A DNA stretch of 64,000 bases from Hominisplanchenecus murintestinalis (lineage in GTDB: Bacteria; Bacillota; Clostridia; Lachnospirales; Lachnospiraceae): assembly GCA_004793585.1 (NCBI GenBank), contig SRZB01000006.1:1-64000 (forward strand), read 5' to 3'. Position 1 is the first letter of the stretch, and every line of letters begins with the position of its first letter. Made by a program: the position numbers and the translations under genes. The notes under the pieces were generated by a model. It saw only the letters and a list, made by a program, of their open reading frames with translations, searched no databases and had not been told where the DNA came from. Below, one piece after another: positions 44,269 through 53,415 of the stretch.

Positions 44269-44832
44269 CTACGGCATAGGCAGCATAACTTCTTTCCCAA
44301 AATATTTTTTATCAAACATTGCATGATAAATACGGTTCAATGCCATCCATATCCCGCCGGCGGCCTCTTGAAGCGGAAAATGCATAATCCTATACTCTAC
44401 CCCAAACAGACAGGAACAGAATTCTGTAAGGATTAACCCATTTTTCTCATAAAACCAGATGCGGCGCCTTCGCTCTTCCCTCTCTGCCTCTGACTTTGCA
44501 AAATCGGGATTTTCTACTTCTACTATCATGCGGCAGATATCTTTCTGTCTCAGCTCTTCTTTTAAAAGCCTAAGAAAACGGCTTCCGATGCCTCTGCCTC
44601 TGGCTTCCCGAGACACTGCATAATAATCCAGCAAAACACTGGCGCCCTGAACCACAAAAAATGCATATGCCGTAATACGCTCTTCTTCACAGAATCCATA
44701 TGCAAAATAGATTCCCCCGCTCAGCATCTCCTCTATCCGTTTCCAGGGCTTCAGCTCCGCAGGCGGAAAATCCTCCTGCATCCTCTCATCATAGAGCCTC
44801 CGCATTTCTTCCCTGCTTAATTCTTTCAGCAT
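44269..44832 (-). CDS. GNAT-family acetyltransferase
   Basis: 187 residues from ATG 44832 (MLKELSREEMRR); further in-frame codons up to 44883 overlap ptsI. The acetyl-CoA site is YAVSREARGRGIGSRFLRLL. The end region (FGVEYRIMHFPL) is typical of the family, followed by a basic tail. It starts seven bases after the ptsI stop and is probably cotranscribed. Substrate unknown. Confidence 0.82.
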   Translation of the reverse strand: MLKELSREEMRRLYDERMQEDFPPAELKPWKRIEEMLSGGIYFAYGFCEEERITAYAFFVVQGASVLLDYYAVSREARGRGIGSRFLRLLKEELRQKDICRMIVEVENPDFAKSEAEREERRRRIWFYEKNGLILTEFCSCLFGVEYRIMHFPLQEAAGGIWMALNRIYHAMFDKKYFGKEVMLPMP

Positions 44833-44839
44833 GGTATCT

Positions 44840-46504
44840 TCAGCCCAAAACATCCGCCAGAATTTCTTCCCGCCTGTCCGCAATACCGGTCTCCCTGATT
44901 TTTTTCCTCAAAGGCAGGATACATGCCGGAGATACCGACAGCTCGTCAATGCCCATAGCAAGAAATGCTTCTGTAAGCTCCATATCTGCTCCCAGCTCAC
45001 CGCAAATTCCAATCCAAATACCGTTCTTATGTGCATTATCTGCCGCCATCTTAATAAGACGCAGCAACGCCTTATGATGCGGATGATAGAACTTCTCCAG
45101 GTTTGCATTCTGCCTGTCCACGGCTGTTGTATACTGGGTCAGATCGTTCGTGCCTACACTGAAGAAATCCACCTCTTTCGCCAGGTCATCACTGATGACA
45201 GCCGCCGCAGGAGTCTCAATCATAATACCAAGCTGTGTCTCTTTATTGTACGGAATTCCCTCGTCATCCAGCTCCTTTTTCACTTCCTCAACGATTTCCT
45301 TAATCTCCAACACTTCCTCCAGAGCGATAATCATCGGGAACATAATTGCAATATTTCCAAACGCTGATGCACGGAACAGCGCACGAAGCTGAGTCTTGAA
45401 AATATCCTTCTGAGTCAGGCAGATACGGATTGCCCGGTAACCCATTGCCGGATTTTCTTCTTTCGGAAGATTAAAATAATCAATCTGTTTGTCCGCGCCG
45501 ATGTCTAAAGTACGAATGATAACCTGTTTGCCCGCCATTGTCTCTGCCACATATTTATAAACCTTGAACTGCTCTTCCTCTGTCGGAAAATCATCATTTT
45601 CAAGATAGAGAAACTCGCTTCTGAACAGCCCGATGCCCGCCGCGTCATTCTGCAGGACAGCTCCGATATCTGAAGCGTTTCCGATATTGGCGTACAATTT
45701 TACTTTCTGTCCGTCAAGACTGATATTTTCCTCGCCTTTAAGCTTCTGCAGCAGCTCCTGTTTTTCCTGGTACTCTGCCTGTTTTTCCCGGTATTCTTTC
45801 AGAGTCTCCTCATCCGGTTCAATGAACAGCTTTCCTGTTGCGCCGTCCACGATGCCCATCTTTCCTTCATATTCTTCTGTGAGTCCTTCACCAAGGCCGA
45901 TGATTGCCGGAATATTCATAGTGCGGGCCAAAATTGCCGTATGGGAATTCGTGGAACCTCCCTGCGTCACAAAAGACAGCACCATATCTTTGTCGAGCTG
46001 TACCGTCTCGCTGGGCGCCAAATCATCCGAAGCCAAAATGACAGGCGTATCTGTCACCAGCCCCCCTTCCTGGCTTCCTGACAGAATCGATACCACACGC
46101 TCGGAAATGTCCTTTACGTCTGCCGCACGTTCCCGCATATATTCATCATCCATAGATGCAAACATCTGGGAAAAATTGTCCCCTGTGGTTCCCACGGCAA
46201 ATTCCGCATTAATTTCCTGCGTGGTAATCATATTTGTAATCGCTTCCACATAGTCCAGATCGTCCAGCATCATCTGATGAACCTGGAAAATCATAGCGTT
46301 TCCTTCACCTACCTCCTGGACTGCCTTGTTATACAGTTCATCAAGCTGTTCAATAGCCTTCGCTTTCGCTTCCTCAAACCGTGCAATCTCAGCCGCCGGG
46401 TTGTCTATCTTCCGGCGCTGAATCTGACCGCCTGTCCTCTTATAAAAAGAAATTTTTCCTATAGCGACACCGCCAAAAACACCTTTTCCCTGTAATGTAA
46501 TCAT
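44840..46504 (-). CDS. ptsI: phosphoenolpyruvate-protein phosphotransferase (Enzyme I)
   Basis: 554 residues, close to the standard length for Enzyme I of the sugar phosphotransferase system. It passes phosphate from PEP to HPr. The phosphohistidine segment is GGSTNSHTAILARTM. The PEP-binding barrel shows LFRSEFLYLE and MGYRAIRICL, and the C-terminal active-site region includes FFSVGTNDLTQYT and CGELGAD. The partner HPr is not adjacent; an HPr-type gene lies at 51759-52022. Confidence 0.97.
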   Translation of the reverse strand: MITLQGKGVFGGVAIGKISFYKRTGGQIQRRKIDNPAAEIARFEEAKAKAIEQLDELYNKAVQEVGEGNAMIFQVHQMMLDDLDYVEAITNMITTQEINAEFAVGTTGDNFSQMFASMDDEYMRERAADVKDISERVVSILSGSQEGGLVTDTPVILASDDLAPSETVQLDKDMVLSFVTQGGSTNSHTAILARTMNIPAIIGLGEGLTEEYEGKMGIVDGATGKLFIEPDEETLKEYREKQAEYQEKQELLQKLKGEENISLDGQKVKLYANIGNASDIGAVLQNDAAGIGLFRSEFLYLENDDFPTEEEQFKVYKYVAETMAGKQVIIRTLDIGADKQIDYFNLPKEENPAMGYRAIRICLTQKDIFKTQLRALFRASAFGNIAIMFPMIIALEEVLEIKEIVEEVKKELDDEGIPYNKETQLGIMIETPAAAVISDDLAKEVDFFSVGTNDLTQYTTAVDRQNANLEKFYHPHHKALLRLIKMAADNAHKNGIWIGICGELGADMELTEAFLAMGIDELSVSPACILPLRKKIRETGIADRREEILADVLG

Positions 46505-46574
46505 ACTGTTCCTTTTCTCCTTTCCACCATCCCAATTTAATCACTTTTCTACCGTTACAAAAAGAGTTATACAC

Positions 46575-46603
46575 ATTTTACCATATTAAAAAAGAATTTG
46601 CCA
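46575..46603 (-). promoter_or_regulatory. promoter of ptsI
   Basis: Minus strand: TGGCAA (46598-46603), 17-base spacer, TAAAAT (46575-46580), about 70 bases before ptsI. Confidence 0.5.
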
Positions 46604-46637
46604 CCGTTGGAAGAATTTTTTCTCCCCTGTTTTTCTA

Positions 46638-46682
46638 TAAAAACAAGGCATTCCATGATTTTGCTTTTATCATAGAATGCCT
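46638..46682 (-). terminator. terminator of the trigger-factor-like gene
   Basis: AGGCATTCCATGAT and ATCATAGAATGCCT form a fourteen-base stem with one mismatch, followed on the minus strand by TTGTTTTTAT. Confidence 0.8.
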
Positions 46683-46703
46683 CTGTATTTTACCTTTTAT
46701 TAT

Positions 46704-47909
46704 TTATTCTTCCGTCCCGCTTTCTGTCTCTGAGGCCCCCTCCGTTCCGGATTCTCCTTCCGGTGCATCCGGATCTGTTACAACTGCGCTGGATGTCACC
46801 ACTTCGAGCGCTTTATCCAACAGAAGATTTGTCTCTACGAGCTTTTCGCCATACTGCTGCTCCAGCCCTTCCACACCCTCTAAGCCCATCTGCTCCGCAT
46901 ATGCTGCCGCCCTTTCCTGGTACTCTTCATCCGTGAGCGTCAGCCCTTCTGTCTCTGCGATAGCTTTGAGAAGCATTTCCTGACGCAGGCTCTGCTTTGC
47001 CATCTCCTCCATCTGTGTATTAAACTCTTCCTCTGTCGTCTGAAGATTCTGCTCAATAAAATCAGACAAGCTCATCTCCGACTGCTGCGCATACTGCTCA
47101 TAATAATCCACATACTGCTGTTTCGTGAAAGCCACCAGCTCCGCCGGATAGTCATTAATTTTAGAATTATTATAAACCTGCGTCATCAAATCATTTGTTT
47201 TCTCGGAATCCCTGGTTGATGCTTTCCCCTCTTTCAGCGTCTGCTCTACGCTTGCACGGTACTCATCTACTGTCTTATACTCCGACTCGGAAATCTCCGC
47301 CGCCAGTTCGTCAGTGAGCTCCGGCGTACGTTTAATCGAGTTGATGGTTACATGGAATACTACATCCTGGCCTGCCATCTCTGCGTTCTGATAACCCTCC
47401 GGAAACGTAAGGTTCAAATCCACAGTCTCTCCTACGCTCTTTCCAATCAAACCGTCCTCAAATCCCTCAATAAAGCTTCCTGAACCAATCACCAAATCAA
47501 AGCCTTTATCTGTTCCGCCCTGAAAAGCTTCTCCGTCCTTGATTCCTTCATAGTCAATATTTGCAGTATCTCCTTTTTCTACAGTCCCCTCAGTCAGTGT
47601 TTCCACCTTTTCTTTCTGGGTAAGCCTGCTGGAAATTTCAGCGTCAATCTCCTCGTCTGTCACAGCCGTGGAAGCCAGGGTCACGTTCAGATTCTTGTAT
47701 TCTCCCAGCGTCACATAATCCAACGCCTTATAATCCGGCCTCTCTGCCGCTGCACTCTGCGTCTCGCTGCTGCTCTCGCTCTGTGCTTCACTTCCGTTCT
47801 CAGTCGCCGCCGGCGTTCCTGATTCTGTAGCCGCCTTGTTTCCATCTGAACAGCCTGCCGCTGCCAGGGCAAGTCCTAAAACTGCCGCCATTACTAATCT
47901 TTTTTTCAT
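46704..47909 (-). CDS. trigger-factor-like peptidyl-prolyl isomerase lipoprotein
   Basis: 401 residues from ATG 47909. Signal peptide with lipobox AAAGC (Cys about 20), then a Ser/Glu/Thr-rich linker to about 55. The FKBP-type domain covers about 90-185 (GDTANIDYEGIKDGEAFQGG; SFIEGFEDGLIGKSVGE; VTINSIK). The trigger-factor C-terminal helical arms follow to about 370. The ribosome-binding N-domain of true trigger factor is missing and replaced by an export signal, so the protein should fold exported proteins on the outer membrane face. Confidence 0.9.
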   Translation of the reverse strand: MKKRLVMAAVLGLALAAAGCSDGNKAATESGTPAATENGSEAQSESSSETQSAAAERPDYKALDYVTLGEYKNLNVTLASTAVTDEEIDAEISSRLTQKEKVETLTEGTVEKGDTANIDYEGIKDGEAFQGGTDKGFDLVIGSGSFIEGFEDGLIGKSVGETVDLNLTFPEGYQNAEMAGQDVVFHVTINSIKRTPELTDELAAEISESEYKTVDEYRASVEQTLKEGKASTRDSEKTNDLMTQVYNNSKINDYPAELVAFTKQQYVDYYEQYAQQSEMSLSDFIEQNLQTTEEEFNTQMEEMAKQSLRQEMLLKAIAETEGLTLTDEEYQERAAAYAEQMGLEGVEGLEQQYGEKLVETNLLLDKALEVVTSSAVVTDPDAPEGESGTEGASETESGTEE

Positions 47910-47986
47910 AATATACAATCCTCTCTGTTTTTGTTCGCCAGACTCTGGCTCTGCGCCTCTTCTGTCCGGCTTTTCCTGCCGATTGG

Positions 47987-49441
47987 TTACATCTCCGGTA
48001 CAGGAGTCGGACGAGCCGAATCAAATACGCCGGAAGCATCAAACAAGTCGGATACCATCTCCGGATTATAATACATCCTGTATCCGTCCAGGTTCCTGCG
48101 TCCCTGCCTCATGTAAGAATCCCCAAACTGTACCCAGTACTGTGAAGAATCCACATTGCAGAAGATATCAAAGCCCTTACCTTTCAGGTAATTAAACTTT
48201 TCGTTATCCGCAAAGTATCCCTGCCAGTCTCCGATATCCGCACCGAACGCAAAGATAATCACATTCGTATCTCCTACAACCGGCTTTACGTAATTCTCCC
48301 ATTTCTCCGTATCGGTTTGGATATGGGATAAGTCCGCCTGCGTTACATTGATATGTCCCCAGGTATGGCTTGCAAATTCCCATCCGTTTTCTTTCATGGC
48401 ATTCGCTACCTTTGTCGCCTCTTCCACCTCACGGTTATAGCTGTCCTCATTAAAATCCGGGTTTTCCTGGAAAAACTTTTCCTGATACTCATCCAGATTT
48501 TCCCTGGTCTTATACGCGATATCTGTCCGGTATCCCAGCACTCCGTTGTAACCGGTCAGTGCAATAATACCTTTCGCGCCGTGATAAGAGAAATCCGGAT
48601 GTTCTTCCACGAAAGTATCTATGAGCGGAATCATGTCAAAATCCCCCACACTGACGGAACCGTCCTGCTCCTTATACTCCGTTTTCACCTTCCCGTTTTC
48701 ATCAATAATCAGCTTTGTCGCCATACCGTCGCCGTCCATGTAATGATAGTAGCTCACGTCATCCTGAGAAAGCACAAATGCCTTCTTATCAGGCGGAAGC
48801 ATAATCTTCCCCCGCGACACGGTACCGTCGTCATTTACCGTACACATATCATGCAGGCTTACCAGCACATAACCTTTTTCATACATTGACTGGGTAATCT
48901 TGTTGAATTCATCAATAGTCGTCATCACCTGATTATACCCCGCCTCTTTCGAATCCCCGTCAAACGCCAGGCTCGTATCCTTTACCAACGTATGATAAAA
49001 TACATGGGTAACCTGATCCAGCGGGAACTCCACAAGGTTTGCTTTCGCAGTTTCCCACTCTGTCACCTTAGCTGCCATCGCCGGGTTTCCCGAATATCCG
49101 CTGTCACCCTGCAGCAGTGCAATGGCTCCTTCATAATCATACATGGCCGCCAGCCGTTCCGCCTCTTCCATAACATCCGGAGCCGGCTCCGTCTGAGTCT
49201 CCGTTTCTGTCACCGCAGGGGCAGCTTCTGTCCCGCTTTCGGAAATCCCTTCTGTCACCGCACCCTTCTGCGTCTTATCCTGCGGCTTTTTCGACCTTCC
49301 GGCATTTCCCCAGAATACCAGAAACAGTAACACGGCAATCAGAAGCACCAGAACAATAATTATAATTCTGCTTATCAGAACCTGCCGTTTTCGCTTTGCC
49401 CTTCGTTCAGCGGCTCTTCTCGCTTTTTCATGCTCCTCCAT
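47987..49441 (-). CDS. membrane-anchored polysaccharide-deacetylase-like protein
   Basis: 484 residues from ATG 49441; an upstream in-frame start at 49471 is less likely. A basic N-terminus precedes one membrane helix (about residues 25-45), then a Thr/Glu-rich linker. The C-terminal NodB-like part has SQDDVSYYHY (motif 1 Asp pair), FASHTWGHIN (motif 2 His pair) and FAFGADIGDWQGYF. It is diverged from standard CE4 enzymes, so the substrate is open; wall or surface glycan is likely. Confidence 0.8.
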   Translation of the reverse strand: MEEHEKARRAAERRAKRKRQVLISRIIIIVLVLLIAVLLFLVFWGNAGRSKKPQDKTQKGAVTEGISESGTEAAPAVTETETQTEPAPDVMEEAERLAAMYDYEGAIALLQGDSGYSGNPAMAAKVTEWETAKANLVEFPLDQVTHVFYHTLVKDTSLAFDGDSKEAGYNQVMTTIDEFNKITQSMYEKGYVLVSLHDMCTVNDDGTVSRGKIMLPPDKKAFVLSQDDVSYYHYMDGDGMATKLIIDENGKVKTEYKEQDGSVSVGDFDMIPLIDTFVEEHPDFSYHGAKGIIALTGYNGVLGYRTDIAYKTRENLDEYQEKFFQENPDFNEDSYNREVEEATKVANAMKENGWEFASHTWGHINVTQADLSHIQTDTEKWENYVKPVVGDTNVIIFAFGADIGDWQGYFADNEKFNYLKGKGFDIFCNVDSSQYWVQFGDSYMRQGRRNLDGYRMYYNPEMVSDLFDASGVFDSARPTPVPEM

Positions 49442-49650
49442 GACATACCCTCCCTTAATAATATGTGACACTGCTCAACCCGCAGAAATACTGCAGTTAA
49501 AATAGTAGTCTCAATTCAGTATTATAGCATATTTACTTGCAAATACCACAGGAATTTTTGTTTTTAAGAAAAAATAAGAAAATCCCCTCACACCACGTTT
49601 ATCGTCTGTCCGAATCGTTTCTTAAATTTTCCTGAACCTCACTGAATAAT

Positions 49651-49679
49651 TTGCAATCCCTCCGCATTTGTAGTAAATT
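49651..49679 (+). promoter_or_regulatory. promoter of the L,D-transpeptidase-like gene
   Basis: TTGCAA (49651-49656), 17-base spacer, TAAATT (49674-49679), 46 bases before the start. Confidence 0.55.
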
Positions 49680-49724
49680 AGAAGAGAACACGTACACATT
49701 TTAATGATTAAGCGAGGGGATAAA

Positions 49725-51413
49725 ATGAATTTCAAAAAATGGATTTCTCTGTGCTGTATGGCATTCAGCCTGACCTTGGCTGTACCCATAGCAGCCTCGG
49801 CCACAGGAACTCCTGAGGCAGAGACAGAACCGGCTGCGCCGGTGCAGACAAACGGATGGTCCGAAGACCATACCTACTACCTGCAGGACGGCAAAAAGAT
49901 TACCGGCGTACATCAGCTTTCTGACGGCTACTACTATTTTTTTGACGGAAGCGGCACCTTATTAACGGGGAGACAAGGTTATGTGCGATACAATAAAGCT
50001 GCATATTTCGTTAAACCGGACGGCACTCTGCTGAGGAACTCTTGGGGAAAAGCAGACGGAAATTACTATTATGCCGGGGATTCGGCAAAGCTTCACACGA
50101 ATACTGCAGCCCGCATCGGCGGTAAAATTTATTGTTTCAATACGAAAAGTGTAAAACTGACGAACGGCCTTAAGAAAATAAAAGGGAATACGTATCTTCT
50201 GGCCGCTTCCGGCGCTGCAAAGACCGGAATCCAGTTGTACAATGGAAAGCGGTATTTTTTCAACACCTCCAACGGAAGGATGATGAAAAACCGTAAGATA
50301 AAATATAATGGAAAGCTCTTTTTTGCCACTACAAAAGGTCCTCTTGTCACCGGATGGAAACAGGTAGGCGACAAAACCTATTATGCTGATTCCAAGGGAC
50401 GGCTCAAAACCGGATGGCAGACCTACCAGGGCAAACGGTATTATTTTAATCAGCGAACAGGCGCCCTGCGCAGCGGATGGGTCAATATTGACGGCCGCTA
50501 TTACTATTACACGCCTTCCGGCTCTGTAAAGACCGGGTGGTTTAAAGTCGGGAAAAATACATACTACGGAACCCCTTCAGGCCCGCTCAAAGGCGCGCGC
50601 CTGATTGAATTCCAGCGTATCGGCGGAAAGCGCTACCTGTTTAATACCAGAGGCGTACTCCTGACCGGGTGGCAGAACCGCAACGGCCACAGATATTACA
50701 TGGATTCCAAAGGAGTAGTGACTACCGGATGGAGAAAGATAAAAAGTCAATGGTATTTCTTCGAAAGCTCCGGCGCCATGAAAACCGGATGGCTGGTTCA
50801 CAACGGAAACTTTTATTACATGAATCCAAAAACGGGAGCCATGACAACCGGAAGAAAGACAATCGGCGGACAGACTTACACATTTGCTTCCAGCGGTATT
50901 TATACCCAGCGGACTCTTTCCGGAAGCTGGGTTGTAAAAGTAAACCGGGCAGCAAATGTTATAACCGTTTACAAGGGCAATATCCCTGTAAAAGCATTCC
51001 TTTGCTCTACCGGCATGGACAATGCAACGCCCCTTGGAACCTTTTCTATCCGTGATAAACTTTGGAGACATGAACTGAACGGTCCTACGTGGGGATATTT
51101 CTGTTCCCATATTACAGACGACATCCTGTTCCACTCGATACCTGCACCTACAACGGAACGAACAGCCGTACCGTCTTACAAGTTCAACATGCTTGGACAG
51201 CAAGCCTCACAAGGATGTATCCGTCTGGCTATGGGAGATGCAAAGTGGTTGTACGATACCGTTCCTGTAGGAAGTACCGTAGTCGTATACGATGACGCTT
51301 CTTATCCCGGGCCATTAGGAAGACCTGCTAATTTTAAAATGAACGAAGACCCTGTTTATTATTACGATCCTACGGATCCTATCGCTTACCCAAGCTACTC
51401 TACTTCTAAGTAA
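49725..51413 (+). CDS. secreted choline-binding-repeat protein with L,D-transpeptidase domain
   Basis: 562 residues from ATG 49725 (GAGGGGA upstream). A signal peptide to about residue 28 is followed by roughly fifteen cell-wall-binding repeats of the GWxxxxGxxYYxxxxG type up to about residue 375. The C-terminal YkuD domain has VKVNRAANVITVYKG, TPLGTFSI, the His region DDILFHSIP, and the active site ASQGCIRL (Cys498), with Gln where most enzymes have His. The family crosslinks peptidoglycan or attaches proteins to it. It lies alone on the plus strand, ending in a bidirectional terminator. Confidence 0.92.
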   Translation: MNFKKWISLCCMAFSLTLAVPIAASATGTPEAETEPAAPVQTNGWSEDHTYYLQDGKKITGVHQLSDGYYYFFDGSGTLLTGRQGYVRYNKAAYFVKPDGTLLRNSWGKADGNYYYAGDSAKLHTNTAARIGGKIYCFNTKSVKLTNGLKKIKGNTYLLAASGAAKTGIQLYNGKRYFFNTSNGRMMKNRKIKYNGKLFFATTKGPLVTGWKQVGDKTYYADSKGRLKTGWQTYQGKRYYFNQRTGALRSGWVNIDGRYYYYTPSGSVKTGWFKVGKNTYYGTPSGPLKGARLIEFQRIGGKRYLFNTRGVLLTGWQNRNGHRYYMDSKGVVTTGWRKIKSQWYFFESSGAMKTGWLVHNGNFYYMNPKTGAMTTGRKTIGGQTYTFASSGIYTQRTLSGSWVVKVNRAANVITVYKGNIPVKAFLCSTGMDNATPLGTFSIRDKLWRHELNGPTWGYFCSHITDDILFHSIPAPTTERTAVPSYKFNMLGQQASQGCIRLAMGDAKWLYDTVPVGSTVVVYDDASYPGPLGRPANFKMNEDPVYYYDPTDPIAYPSYSTSK

Positions 51414-51451
51414 ACTTATACAAATAGAGGCTGTGAAGGATCCCTTTAATA

Positions 51452-51495
51452 AAAAAGAACGCTTTCAGGAATAAAACCCGGAAACGTTCTTTTTT
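51452..51495. terminator. bidirectional terminator after L,D-transpeptidase-like gene
   Basis: AAAAAGAACG and CGTTCTTTTT form the outer stem, with CTTTC/GGAAA adding inner pairing, and T-runs on both sides. It separates convergent transcripts. Confidence 0.85.
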
Positions 51496-51549
51496 TTCGT
51501 ATAAATCTGCTTATCCTTATTTTGAATGCTTTTTTAGCCATTTATGGAT

Positions 51550-51741
51550 TCATCCTGAGCTCCGCTGCGCACACCAGCGAACCCCGTATCTCTGCCGCTC
51601 ATCCGGATTCATATCTGACCACTCCAGGAATGTCAAGTCGCTCTGCTCCATCTTCTGCCCGCACACCGTACATGGCACTTCTTTTCTGCGCGAAACAATC
51701 CGCACGGCCTGGCACCCCGGACACACGTATACTAAAATCAT
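51550..51741 (-). CDS. small zinc-ribbon protein
   Basis: 63 residues from ATG 51741 (GAGG nine bases upstream). CPGC near the start and CTVC about 15 residues later form a zinc ribbon; the tail WSDMNPDERQRYGVRW is polar, with a further Cys. Function unknown. It follows the HPr gene by 17 bases in the c-di-AMP operon. Confidence 0.7.
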   Translation of the reverse strand: MILVYVCPGCQAVRIVSRRKEVPCTVCGQKMEQSDLTFLEWSDMNPDERQRYGVRWCAQRSSG

Positions 51742-51758
51742 TTTCAAACACCTCTTAT

Positions 51759-52022
51759 CTACTCGCCCAGACCGTTTTCAATCGCCGCGATAATCGTTTT
51801 AAGCGCCTCCTCTTCATCTTCACCCTCACAGGTAAATTCCACTTCATCCCCGCATTTCACGCATGCGCTCAGCACGCTCAGCACGCTCTTTGCATTCGCA
51901 TATGTATCATGGAACTGAAAGTGGATAGAGCATTTAAAATTAATCGCTTCTTTACATAAGAGCCCTGCAGGCCTCAGATGAAGCCCCGTCAGATTTTTAA
52001 CAACAACCTTTTGTTTTACCAT
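51759..52022 (-). CDS. HPr-family phosphocarrier
   Basis: 87 residues. His15 lies in LTGLHLRPAG (most HPr have HARPA, here HLRPA) and the regulatory Ser46 in NAKSVLSV; both phosphorylation sites are kept, so it may act as PTS carrier and as target of HPr kinase. The Cys residues (CKEA, KCSIHF, VKCGDEV) are unusual for HPr. It lies 37 bases after cdaR, away from ptsI. Confidence 0.9.
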   Translation of the reverse strand: MVKQKVVVKNLTGLHLRPAGLLCKEAINFKCSIHFQFHDTYANAKSVLSVLSACVKCGDEVEFTCEGEDEEEALKTIIAAIENGLGE

Positions 52023-52059
52023 CTTCTAATTCCCCCCTGTCCTTTCTGTCTATCTCCGA

Positions 52060-53415
52060 CTATTCTCCCTGCTTTTCCGCCTGTTCTGAGGCAGACTCTG
52101 TCTTTACTAAATCAACGGCAATTTTTGCCTGAGCAGATAACACACATCCCTCCGGCAGAATGACTTCCAAAGGCACCTGATAATTTCCCGGTGTCTGGTA
52201 TTTACTTGATGACAAATCCAAAATAACCTGAACATCTTCTGGCTTAATGACTTCCTGATCTGACTGCGGCTGGATTTCCAGGGAAATATAATCTGCCGGC
52301 GTTAGTTTATAACTCATATTCTCCGACCGTCCCCTCACTGCAATATCCGATACCGGAACCCGGATTGTCGTCGTGCCTATCTTCTCCATCTGTACGGTAA
52401 CTACAATAATATCTGAAAGATCCTTCTCCTGAATCAAGGTGCTTCCAAAATTCTCCTCCAGGTATTCTTTTAAATTAATCTCTTTGCTGAATGTTTCTGA
52501 AGCCCCTTCTACAGAAACCTGATTGGAAATCGTCAAACGGTATCCCAGCTGATCCAAAACGTCTTTGCTTGCAGCCAGCCCAATTGTTTCCGGAGCTGTA
52601 GTGACTTTCACCACCTGGTATCCCTCTGCAGGCGTTCCACTCGTCTCTATACTGGGTACAATTCCCCGTCTCACCTTCCAAATTACCGCGCGCACTTTCA
52701 TCTGCTCTTCTTCAAACACTTTTCCATCCTGGGTTTTTATCGTCAAACGTTCCATCTGGCTCGGAGTAAACTGTGTTTCATTTTTATCATAAATCGTAAT
52801 AGGCGCCGTAACCGTCTTGCTCTTCGTAAGCCCCCGCACTTCAACGGCAACCTCCACTTTTCCAATCTTTTTCATATCTGATTCCGGACCTGCAATTGCG
52901 ACAGAATTTCCGTCAACCGGCTCCAGTCCTCCTACCTGATATCCATTCGCCGGCGCCCCTTCTGCTTTTGTAGATACCACAAACGTCGCATCCTTCACAT
53001 CCTCCAGCTCCACTTTAAGGGAGTGCAGATCACACCACATGTCTTTCATGGTAAGCGTCGGCACTGTCGTGCAGCTGATGTCCAGCGGAATAGTGTTCAG
53101 CTCTCCTACAATATTTTCAAAATCTGCCGTAACCGTAAAACTGTCTGAGGAAAGCCTTTCCAGGATAGAACGCCTCGCTTTTACATATACGGTGACCGAA
53201 TCCGTTTCCTGCCCTGTCCGATTGTCCTCCCGCGCCCGGTAGACTTTTTTCACTTTTTCCATAAAAACATCTGCATTCTTAATTGTAATCGGCACATTAC
53301 GGAATGTCTCTGTCTTAATCGGATCATCTCCGTTTATTACCATGAGCCAAATCAGAAATGACACCAGAACCGCCATAATCTTAAGCCAGAAATTACTCAC
53401 TATCTTTTTCTTCAT
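52060..53415 (-). CDS. cdaR: CdaR/YbbR-domain regulator of c-di-AMP synthesis
   Basis: 451 residues with one N-terminal membrane helix (about 12-28: IMAVLVSFLIWLMVI) and four YbbR-type extracellular repeats (patterns RNVPITIKN, VPTLTMKDMWCDL, EVAVEVRGLTKS, TIRVPVSDIAVRG). CdaR regulates the membrane diadenylate cyclase CdaA; the start overlaps cdaA by 23 bases. Confidence 0.9.
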   Translation of the reverse strand: MKKKIVSNFWLKIMAVLVSFLIWLMVINGDDPIKTETFRNVPITIKNADVFMEKVKKVYRAREDNRTGQETDSVTVYVKARRSILERLSSDSFTVTADFENIVGELNTIPLDISCTTVPTLTMKDMWCDLHSLKVELEDVKDATFVVSTKAEGAPANGYQVGGLEPVDGNSVAIAGPESDMKKIGKVEVAVEVRGLTKSKTVTAPITIYDKNETQFTPSQMERLTIKTQDGKVFEEEQMKVRAVIWKVRRGIVPSIETSGTPAEGYQVVKVTTAPETIGLAASKDVLDQLGYRLTISNQVSVEGASETFSKEINLKEYLEENFGSTLIQEKDLSDIIVVTVQMEKIGTTTIRVPVSDIAVRGRSENMSYKLTPADYISLEIQPQSDQEVIKPEDVQVILDLSSSKYQTPGNYQVPLEVILPEGCVLSAQAKIAVDLVKTESASEQAEKQGE

